From Dictyostelium firmibasis (taxonomy: Eukaryota; Evosea; Eumycetozoa; Dictyosteliales; Dictyosteliaceae): a stretch of DNA of 25,000 nt. The position numbers and the translations under genes are program-made. Positions 1-19,399 of the stretch are shown here, piece by piece. The DNA is taken from assembly GCA_036169595.1 (NCBI GenBank), contig CM069769.1, forward strand, positions 2,032,501-2,057,500, read 5' to 3'. The notes under the pieces are model-generated. The model did no database searches and was not told the origin of the DNA. It worked only from the letters and a program-made list of their open reading frames with translations. Each line of letters starts with the position of its first letter. Positions within the stretch are counted from its first letter, which is position 1.

Positions 1-150
1 ATAAATAGTTTTTTTATTTTTTTTCATTGTCACAAAATTATTTTAAGTATTAAATAATAAAAAAAAAACAAATAAACAAAAACAAACAAACAAAAACAAA
101 CAAAAATAAACAAAAAAAACAAAAAAAAAAACAAAAAATATATTTTAAAA
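1..150. other. A-rich 5' flank of the surface glycoprotein gene
   Basis: This flank is almost free of G. From about 60 to 150 the + strand is an A-rich stretch with scattered C, built largely of AAAC and AAAT units, which is the usual look of a Dictyostelium 5' leader running into a start codon. A T-run at about 9-23 could be part of the core promoter. No specific factor site can be named. Confidence 0.5.
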
Positions 151-1513
151 ATGAAATTATCATATACAATCTTTTCTCTTTTTATACTTTTTAATTGCTT
201 TTATCATTTTTCACAGTAAGTTTAGACATCATAATTATAAAATATGTTTTAAAATTATTCTCTGATAATTAAAAAAAAATATTTAAAAAAAAACAATAGA
301 GCACAAACAATTTCTTCAATTAATAATATTTATAAAGGAATCACACAAAATGTCACATTGACAGGCACTGGTTTTACCCAAACAACAAACCTCACACTTA
401 AAAATACTTTTTCATTTTATGGAGTTGTAGTTCAATGTCCTTCAATAATTTTTAGTAAGTAATTTTTTTTTTTTTTTTAAAAAAAAAATATACCAATAAC
501 TAGTATTAAAACCTTTTTTTTTTTTTTTTTTTCTTCAGTAAATTCAAATAGTATGCAATGCGAAATTCCTTCTGCATGGGCATCAGATTATACTCAAGTT
601 GCTATTAATAATACCTATAATTCAAGATATCTTTCCGTTATCTCTACCACTATTAGCACAGTTGAAATAGTTTCATCAAAAATTGTAAAAGTTACAGGTG
701 ATGCTTTGTTTTCAGTCAACTCAACTTTCCAACTTCAACTTTACAACAATACAAAATATAACCTCACTTGCAAATCAGAAACATTATACAAAGAATATTT
801 ATGTGAAATTCCATATGATAACTTGTTAACCAATTGCTTTAGAATTAATTACATTGATTCCACTAGTTCAACTTATCAAAGTGTTTATTTAGGTAAGTTA
901 ATAAAGGATTATTGTAAAATAAAAAAAGGAAATATTTATTAATAATATTATTTATATAGGACCATCTTTAAATTCTATTGAGTTGTTAGGAAATTCATTA
1001 AAGTTTGACGCAGATGTTCATTGTCCAACTACTTCCCCAACAATGAGTATTGTAATCAATTCTATCCCATTCTCAAGTAACATCCAAAATGCATTTGGTA
1101 ACACTTATTTATTCCAACCAACTTTCACCCTTTGCACAGCTTATTCTAAAATTTTTAATATTTCTATTACTTCATCCTTTTCTTATTCATCATCAATTAA
1201 ATTTAATTCAAATATGATTAAATTTGATTGTTCAGTTGGTAAAGCTATAGCCGATAATGATGATAGTTCCTCCTCTTCCTCTACTCCATCATCAACTCCA
1301 TCATCAACTCCATCATCAACTCCATCATCAACTCCATCATCAACTCCATCATCTACTCCATCATCAACTCCATCATCCACTCCAGTCCAAACATCAACTC
1401 CAACACCAACTATTCCTAACGAGACTAGTGAGATTTATGATTCCTCATTGGCATCAAATCTTTCAATTCCATCAACTTTTTTTATCTTATTAATAATTGC
1501 CTTATTATTTTGA
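151..1513 (+). CDS. Secreted, probably GPI-anchored glycoprotein with TIG/IPT-like modules and an SSTP-repeat stalk (4 exons)
   Basis: I read four exons: 151-215, 300-454, 539-892 and 960-1513. All introns are GT..AG (donors GTAAGT in each case), and the joined length of 1128 nt gives 375 residues with an unbroken frame. Residues 1-22 (MKLSYTIFSLFILFNCFYHF..) form a signal peptide; the first intron cuts the codon at the likely cleavage site. The mature part looks like three tandem modules of about 95 residues. The first has the TIG/IPT-like pattern NVTLTGTGF followed by paired cysteines, and the motif C-E-I-P recurs in modules 1 and 2 (MQCEIP, YLCEIP). Module 3 is the most divergent. Many N-x-S/T sequons are present. 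Then come nine S-S-T-P units, a Thr/Pro stretch, and a C-terminal hydrophobic segment ending FFILLIIALLF, typical of a GPI-anchor signal. By inference it is a cell-surface protein, perhaps adhesive. TIG assignment is by eye; the exact gene name is not recognised. Confidence 0.85.
1277..1384 (+). repeat. 12-bp coding minisatellite, nine units (Ser-Ser-Thr-Pro)
   Basis: Nine contiguous 12-bp units run in frame, each coding S-S-T-P. The consensus unit is TCATCAACTCCA; six units match it exactly and three differ by silent changes (TCCTCTACTCCA first, TCATCTACTCCA seventh, TCATCCACTCCA last). The high identity at DNA level points to recent expansion or homogenisation. In the protein it forms a rigid, probably O-glycosylated stalk next to the membrane anchor. 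Other frames are open across it only because the period is a multiple of three. Confidence 0.95.
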
Positions 1514-1715
1514 GTGATAAAAAAATTAATAACAAAAAAAAGATATTTAAACAAACATCAATATATAGATGTATAAATAAATATTTAAGTGAATTAAATA
1601 TTTAATAATAATAAATAAAATAAAATAATTTTTTAAAATTTACAAAAAAGTTGATTGTAATTCTTGAATTTTTTAAAACAATAATGGATTCATTCATTTA
1701 TTTATTTATTATTGT
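1514..1715. other. Convergent intergenic region with 3' ends of the surface protein and ataxin-10 genes
   Basis: The 202 bp between two stop codons are AT-rich. On the + strand AATAAA-type signals occur around 1610-1620 after the surface protein gene. On the - strand the region just beyond 1716 also reads as AATAAA-like repeats (the + strand shows TTTATTTATTTATT at about 1698-1711). Both could serve polyadenylation. Nothing else is seen. Confidence 0.5.
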
Positions 1716-3715
1716 TTATTTATTTTCTTTTTCTTTTTTTGGAACATTTTTAAATTTAATTGTACCATTTTCAGTAACACCAACTTCAATACCTAAATCC
1801 TTAAGTTCGTTATTACTTGCAACTCCTTTAATTTTCAAATTTTCAATTAAATGTTGATTCTCTAAATTATCATCACAAAGATTTCTAATTGCAAATACTG
1901 ACCATTCCTTAATATCTTTTTTTTTTGTAAAAAAAAAAAAAAACATTATAAAAATGTGTTAATTTATCATTTTATTATTATTTTTATAATTATAATTTTA
2001 TTATTATTTTTATTTGTACAAAATACATACATGGATTATTAACATCAAAACGACAATGATTTAAAATGATTTCAATACCACCTAATTCACGAATTTCATC
2101 TTGATTACCTCTATTTTTATAAGATAAATTACCTAATATACGAATGAGTTCTATTTTAAAACCTTTATCTTGTGATTCGACATCTATATTAAATGCTTTT
2201 GTTGTTACAGTTTCACCTTCTGTTGTTGTTGATTTACTAGTGGCATTATTTGTATCAGTAGTTTGATTACCATAATTACCATGTAATGAACCAATACAAA
2301 TACCAACTAAACCTTTTTTTCTTAATAAAGTATTTAAATCATATTTTTTAGAAGCTGATGGATCAATTGCACTATCTTTTGAGAAAGGATCATTTAAAAT
2401 TTGATTCACTGGATCTTCGTCATTCTTTTTAGTATCATTTGGTAATTCATTTGGTTTAAAAATGGATAATGATAATAATAACATCTCTTCAGTGTATGAT
2501 GTAATATTTGCAAATATTTTTATGAAGAAAAAGATAGCATCGAAATCAGATTGATTTAAATTGCTTGTTAATTGTTGAGTTGCAACTTTTAAATCTTTAC
2601 GAGCGAAATCTAAATTATACAAACTTGCTAATTCATCAATCATGAAATAACAAGTTTTTAAATCTATAATTGAATCTTTTTCGATATAATCTTTAATATT
2701 CTTTTTTTCACCATCATGTATAATTGAATCTAAAAGATTTAATAATTTAACTTGATTGGTATTAGTTTTACCTGTTGCTGCTGTTGTTGTTGTTTTTGAT
2801 GTTGGATCTTCTTCTTCTTCTATTTTTTCTTCAGTTTTACCTGTTGTTGAAGAGACTAATTCGGTTGAATATTTATTGTCAGATAATAATTTATATAAAT
2901 CAATAAATGAATCATTAATGAATAAAGATTTAAAAATTAAATGAATCCAATGAAATATTTGAGTATTATATTCATGATCGAATGTATCATCCTCTTTAAT
3001 CAATTCTACTATTAATTCAACTAATCTCTTATTACTAATTAAATCTTTCATTCTATCTTTACTATTTAAAATACAGTTATAAATTAACATTAAATTGGTT
3101 GGTAATAATTTAAATTCATCACTTTCTTTATAATTTTCAATTAAACTTCTATAAATACATATATATATATATGTTAGTATGTGTCAGTAGTATGTGATGA
3201 TGTATGTATTGTTAATGTAGTTACATTAAATTATTTGGATATAGATTTGACCATAATAATGATTGAGTTGTATCATTTAAAACAATACCATTGATTAATA
3301 ATTGATATAATGAAGATAGTATATTCTTTATGTTTTGAGTTTGTTTAATATTGCCATTACTTTTATTTTTAAGTTGATTTAATATGAAATTTATAAAATC
3401 TGAATTTGAAATTATAATATTTTGATTCTCTGAAACGTTTGCGCATAGGTTTCTTAATAATCTTATTGAGGTTAAATTAAATTTAAATATCTTTTCATCA
3501 TCATCATTTGTAGTTGTCTTTATTATATAATTCATTAAAATTTTTAAAAATTCAATATGTTTAATTGATATCTCTTTTCTCACTTCTAATTCTTTTGAAA
3601 GATTAAATAATTCCGTGATATCCGATATCATAGTGTCTTCATTTTTATTATTATTTTCTTTTGTTAAACAATCTAATATTGATTTTATTATTTTATCTGT
3701 TGTTGAATTTCCCAT
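1716..3715 (-). CDS. atxn10: Ataxin-10 homologue (3 exons, 602 residues)
   Basis: In coding order the exons are 3715-3225, 3148-2031 and 1915-1716; introns are 3224-3149 (GTAACT..TATAG) and 2030-1916 (GTATGT..AAAAG). The joined length is 1809 nt, exactly 603 codons with the stop, and both joins restore family sequence. The second join gives NNPYIKEWSVFAIRNLC, the hallmark of the ataxin-10 C-terminal domain (about residues 483-560: ELIRILGNLSYKNRGNQDEI, then GGIEIILNHC, then the join). Earlier parts are helical and ARM-like (for example RLLRNLCANVSENQ in exon 1). A Glu/Thr-rich insert at about residues 267-295 is a species-type low-complexity spacer, and the protein is longer than the roughly 475-residue human one. 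In animals ataxin-10 is an ARM-repeat scaffold linked to neuron survival, cytokinesis and cilia; the amoeba role cannot be read from sequence. The start at 3715 is the first Met in the open frame. Confidence 0.95.
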
Positions 3716-3791
3716 CTTATTTATCTATAAATTTTATTTATTTTTTTCACAATAATGGTTCGTTTTTGAGATTTCAAAAATATTTAATTTG

Positions 3792-3831
<40 letters not shown>

Positions 3832-3933
3832 CGGGAACTAATTTGTTGTTTTGGGTTAAATATATTTTTTTTTTTTTTTATTATTTTATTATATATATTT
3901 TTTTTTTTTAAAAAAAAAAATTATTTTAGTTCA
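3716..3933. other. Short intergenic region: ataxin-10 5' flank with A38 tract
   Basis: The 218 bp lie between the ataxin-10 start and the stop of the next - strand gene. They hold A38 (3792-3829), T-runs at about 3867-3879 and 3899-3909, and a short non-AT island with TTCGGGAACTAATTTG just after the A tract (about 3830-3845). On the - strand the A tract is a T-run upstream of atxn10, the common arrangement of Dictyostelium promoters. No defined factor site was recognised. Confidence 0.5.
3792..3829. repeat. Homopolymer A38
   Basis: Thirty-eight uninterrupted adenines on the + strand, equal to a T-run about 77-114 bp upstream of the atxn10 start codon on the - strand. Such tracts are common between genes in this genome and probably vary in length between strains. 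Confidence 0.95.
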
Positions 3934-4361
3934 TTAAGGATAAATACTGTCAATAATTTTTTTATTATTTAATTTTGCATTTGATATTTTTAATAAATGG
4001 TAGTAATTAATTGCCTTTATTTCATTAATTCTATTAATTTCTTTAATATGTCTTCTTTCATCTTCAGTTAAAATTGGATTTGTAATTCTTAATATTTCAT
4101 TTGGCATTGAAGATTTAGAGTTATCAATAATGATTTCTGATGAATTTTTTAATAAATTCCTATTTCTGTCATTATTATTATTATTATTCTCGCCAAAATC
4201 CATATCATCTTTTAATAATTTTATATTTGAATTATTCTCTAAATGAATTTCTAAATCTAATTTTAATTTTTCTTGTCTTTCAAATTCTAATATTTGTTCA
4301 TTTCTTTCTCTTTCAATTGCTTCATTTTCTTCAATTATATATTCATATATTGAATTATCCA

Positions 4362-4362
<1 letters not shown>
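3934..4362 (-). CDS. Small charged protein of unknown function (142 residues)
   Basis: Single open exon starting MDNSIYEYIIEENEAIERER and ending KKIIDSIYP. I do not recognise a family. Residues about 8-46 are rich in Glu, Arg, Lys and Leu and should form a long charged helix or coiled coil. A run of five to six Asn follows near residue 60. The second half has a conserved-looking helical stretch with EILRITNPILTEDERRHIKE and further Asn, Ile and Lys. There is no signal peptide, membrane segment or cysteine. Evidence that it is a real gene is the base composition: the exon is clearly less AT-extreme than both flanks and opens with a good AAAATGG start context after an AAT-rich leader. It points the same way as atxn10, 218 bp away, but has its own promoter region. 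Function is unknown. Confidence 0.7.
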
Positions 4363-4408
<46 letters not shown>

Positions 4409-5017
4409 GTTTTATTATTAGTTTTATTATTAGTTTTATTATTAGTTTTATTATTATTATTATTGGTTTAGGTATTATTATAGTTATTAATAATAATTTA
4501 TAAATAATTTAAATTCATTTTTTTTTTTTTTTTTTTTTTTTTTCGAATTTAAAAAAATAATAAAACAAAAAAAAAAAAAAATAAAAAAAAAATAAAATAA
4601 AATTAATAATTACCAATTATTTGAATTTTAAAATATTATTGTCAAGATCTAAATAACTTTTTAATCTAAAACTTTTTTTTTTTATTTTATTTCATATTTA
4701 TTTTTATTTTTATTTATTTTTATTTTTTATTTTTTATTTTTTTTATTTTTTTTTGTATTTTCATTACTCAAACACTACCCCTTTTCATTATAACATCAAC
4801 ACCCACCACTGTTGTTTTTTATTAAAATTATTTATTTATTTATTTATTATTTTTTTAATATTTTTTTTATTTATATTTTTTTTTTTTTTTATTATTTATT
4901 ATTTTTTTTTTTTTCAAAAATTCACACACATTCATCCATTGAGCTTTTTTAAATCAAAAATAAAATAATAGTAATAAAAGTTATTATTTTTTTATAATTT
5001 ATCTAAATAATAAAAAT
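4363..5017. promoter_or_regulatory. Divergent promoter region between the small charged protein and the OsmC gene
   Basis: These 655 bp separate two divergently transcribed genes, so both promoters must lie here. The left part is the ATT-repeat leader of the - strand gene. The middle has T-runs (about 4519-4543) and A-runs (about 4560-4600). The right part, about 4670-4920, is nearly pure T with a single C-containing island near 4760-4815 (CAAACACTACCCC, CAACACCCACCACTG), which stands out against the background and could hold factor sites. A second C-containing island is at about 4914-4945. Short reading frames here are T-run artefacts. Confidence 0.5.
4365..4455. repeat. ATT microsatellite followed by four exact 12-bp units
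   Basis: A (TTA)n run covers about 4365-4407. It passes directly into four exact copies of a 12-bp unit, AGTTTTATTATT, at 4408-4419, 4420-4431, 4432-4443 and 4444-4455. Read on the - strand this is an AAT-rich leader immediately upstream of the ATG at 4362. The identical copies suggest recent tandem duplication. Confidence 0.9.
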
Positions 5018-5169
5018 ATGAGTAGTGGAAAAAGTCTTAAATATTTAGCCAATAGTATGTGGAGAGGTGGTCTTAATGGTACTGGTATGACAACTAGTGG
5101 TGGTAATGCATTTAAAAAAGGTATGTTCATTAATAAATAAGAAATAATTAAAAATTTTCAAAAAAAATA

Positions 5170-5212
<43 letters not shown>

Positions 5213-5576
5213 TTTACCATTAGAAGTACCTGCATTAGCAAGAGGTGTTACAGAAGATAAACAAGATCAAAATAAAACCAATCCAGAAGAATTAGTAGTA
5301 GCTGCTCATAGTGCTTGCTTCACAATGACATTAAGTGCAATTCTTGGTGCTCATAAATTATCTCCAAAAGAAATAGATACCAAAGGAACTTTAACATTGG
5401 AAAAAAGACCTGACGGTTTCAAAGTTTCAAGTATTCATTTAACTTGTAGTGGAGATGTACCAGGAATTGATGAAAATAAATTTAAAGAGTATGCAAACTT
5501 GGCAAAAAAGAATTGTCCAATGTCAAAACTTTTCAATAATAATTGTGATATTTCTTTAGATGCAAAATTAGTTTAA
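5018..5576 (+). CDS. osmC: OsmC-type thiol peroxiredoxin (organic hydroperoxide resistance family, 2 exons)
   Basis: Exons are 5018-5120 and 5212-5576, joined at a GTATGT..AG intron; 468 nt give 155 residues. The product aligns by eye along its whole length with bacterial OsmC: MWRGG..GTGMTTSGG near the start, Arg45 in LARGV, the signature NPEELVVAAHSACFTM with the first reactive Cys70, the central IDTKGTLTLEK..DGF strand region, VPGID, and NCPMSK with the second reactive Cys136. These two cysteines and the arginine form the peroxide-reducing site in the family, so activity is likely kept; bacterial OsmC works as a homodimer that reduces organic hydroperoxides and H2O2. There is no clear signal peptide, though the first 20 residues are basic and lack acids, so mitochondrial import cannot be excluded. 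The length matches bacterial members (about 140-150). The family is mainly bacterial, which suggests an old transfer; codon use is now host-like. Confidence 0.95.
5121..5211 (+). repeat. Intron of the OsmC gene containing A36
   Basis: The 91-bp intron begins GTATGTTC and ends with 36 adenines (5175-5210) followed by the G of the acceptor at 5211. There is no pyrimidine tract before the 3' splice site. The splice is supported by frame and by the join AFKKGLPLEVPALARG, which matches the expected loop between the first strands of OsmC and the conserved Arg. Confidence 0.9.
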
Positions 5577-6202
5577 TTAAATCAATTTTATATTTCCCAA
5601 ATTAAAAAAATTATTAAAAAAAAAAAAAAATAAAAAAAATAAAAAATAAAAAAATAAAAATTATTATAATCAAAATTTTTTTTTTTTTTTAAAATAAAAA
5701 ACTATTTTTAAATAAATGAATGAATTTATTATAAAAACGAAGTGTTTATATTTTTTTTGAAATAAATAAAAAGAAAAAATCAAAAAGTATTAAGATCAAG
5801 ATGATTATTTTTTTTTTTTTGGGATGATTTTATTAATTTCAATTTTTTTTGATTTATTTTAATTTATTTTGATTTATTTTTATATTTCGACAACCCAAAA
5901 AAAGAATTTTTTAATTTCGAAAAAAAAAAAAAAAAATTTTTTTATAAATTTTTATGAATAAATGTTTATTATAATAATGACATAAATATATTAATTAAAT
6001 AATTGCTAACAATGAAGTTTTCATATTAATATTATTTAAAAAGGTACCAACTTTTGGTGTTTTTAAAATTTTTTTTGTTTTGTTTTTTAAAAATATAATT
6101 TAATTCAAAATTAATAAATAAAAAAAAAGTAATAAATAGTTTGTTTATTTTACAAATTAATTTGTTATAGATTTTCACAGGTGTTTTTTTCTCACACTTA
6201 AT

Positions 6203-6234
6203 TTCACACACACACACACCTATCCATGTAGATA

Positions 6235-6276
<42 letters not shown>
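6203..6276. repeat. CA microsatellite and A41 tract
   Basis: An ACACAC run of about 16 bp (around 6204-6219) is followed after a short unique piece (CTATCCATGTAGATAC) by 41 adenines at 6236-6276. Both are simple repeats about 420-490 bp upstream of the VPS13 start. Confidence 0.9.
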
Positions 6277-6279
<3 letters not shown>

Positions 6280-6674
6280 AATTAAAAAAATAGTAAAAAA
6301 AAGAAAATAAATCATAATCCACACACATACAACCACTCTCAATACTATAATTAGTAGTTACAGTAGAGATATTTACACTATATAATATTAATATTTTTGA
6401 ATGTGTCCGTTTACTGTCTTGAAAAATAATATTTGAAATATTATCAGTATTACAATAAAATTTTTTAGATTAAATAATAAAAATATAAATTTTAAATGTA
6501 TGTATTAATTACAAAATAAAATAAATATTAATATTTACTCTTTGATATTAAAATTAATATCTTTTTTTTTTTTATATTTTTTTTTTTTCTTTTTTTTTTT
6601 ATATTTTTATATTTTTTTTTTCCTAAAGAAGAATTAAATAATTAAAATTTCTATATATAATTTTAAATAATTAT

Positions 6675-6696
6675 AATAGTAATAATAATAATAATA
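6675..6696 (+). repeat. AAT-repeat leader immediately before the VPS13 start codon
   Basis: The bases just before the ATG at 6697 read as (AAT/ATA) triplets, merging with the start codon as ATAATAATGG. This U-poor, unstructured leader is the standard context for efficient starts in this organism and supports the choice of 6697. Confidence 0.8.
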
Positions 6697-19296
<12,600 letters not shown>

Positions 19297-19399
19297 AATT
19301 AAAGGATAAAAAAATAAAAATAAAAAAAAAAATATAAGCACTAATTTTGCAATTATTTATATATAAATAAATATTATTACATTTTTTTTATTTCAATGA
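19297..19399. other. Short convergent intergenic region
   Basis: Only 103 bp separate the stop codons of the VPS13 gene and the zizimin-type gene. The stretch is A-rich on the left and T-rich on the right, with AATAAA-like words on the + strand (about 19365-19371). The two 3' UTRs probably overlap. Confidence 0.6.

Larger units (their letters stand above)
5577..6696. other. Long intergenic region upstream of the VPS13 gene
   Basis: This is the largest gene-free stretch (1120 bp). From 5577 to about 5950 it is A/T homopolymers forming the OsmC 3' flank. A slightly richer segment at about 6040-6235 includes a GGTACCAACTTTTGGTG hairpin (6042-6058) and a CA repeat (6203-6220). A41 follows at 6236-6276. 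From about 6315 to 6420 the sequence is less extreme (ACACACATACAACCACTCTC, TGTGTCCGTTTACTGTC) and may be promoter of the VPS13 gene, followed by a 19-bp palindrome, T-runs at about 6561-6620 and an ATA/AAT leader ending at the ATG. I found no tRNA, no class I RNA ends and no CCCATAA upstream element. A 61-codon open frame on the - strand at 6032-6217 has no protein-like features. Confidence 0.5.

Noticed and set aside
1183-1380. Open frames on the other strand and other phases across the SSTP repeat
   Set aside because: A 12-bp repeat keeps every phase open. The protein products (Asp-Gly-Val or His-Gln-Leu repeats) are shadows.
1916-3224. Ataxin-10 introns as a counterpart of the pentanucleotide expansion known in the human gene
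   Set aside because: Both introns are short (76 and 115 bp) and contain AT and TATG-type simple sequence but no ATTCT array.
4753-4968. 71-codon Phe-rich frame on the + strand upstream of OsmC
   Set aside because: It is a reading of T-runs; no coding composition.
6042-6075. ACCAACTTTTGGT hairpin followed by T-runs, resembling a bacterial terminator
   Set aside because: The context is a eukaryotic intergenic region with no small RNA gene upstream that I can support; T-runs are everywhere here.
6032-6217. 61-codon open frame on the - strand in the VPS13 upstream region
   Set aside because: Composition is that of its AT-rich flanks; the start overlaps a CA repeat and the sequence is only Lys, Asn, Phe and Ile. 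No protein-like motif.
6426-6444. Perfect 19-bp palindrome (9-bp arms around one G) upstream of VPS13
   Set aside because: With A+T near 85-90 percent, 9-bp self-complementary arms are expected about once or twice in a region of this size, so it is not significant by itself.
5577-6696. Search for tRNA, class I RNA, snoRNA or transposon remains in the largest intergenic gap
   Set aside because: No A/B boxes in tRNA spacing, no CCCATAA-type upstream element, no terminal inverted repeats or coding remnants were seen. Retroelement or virus-like copies were not seen anywhere in the window.
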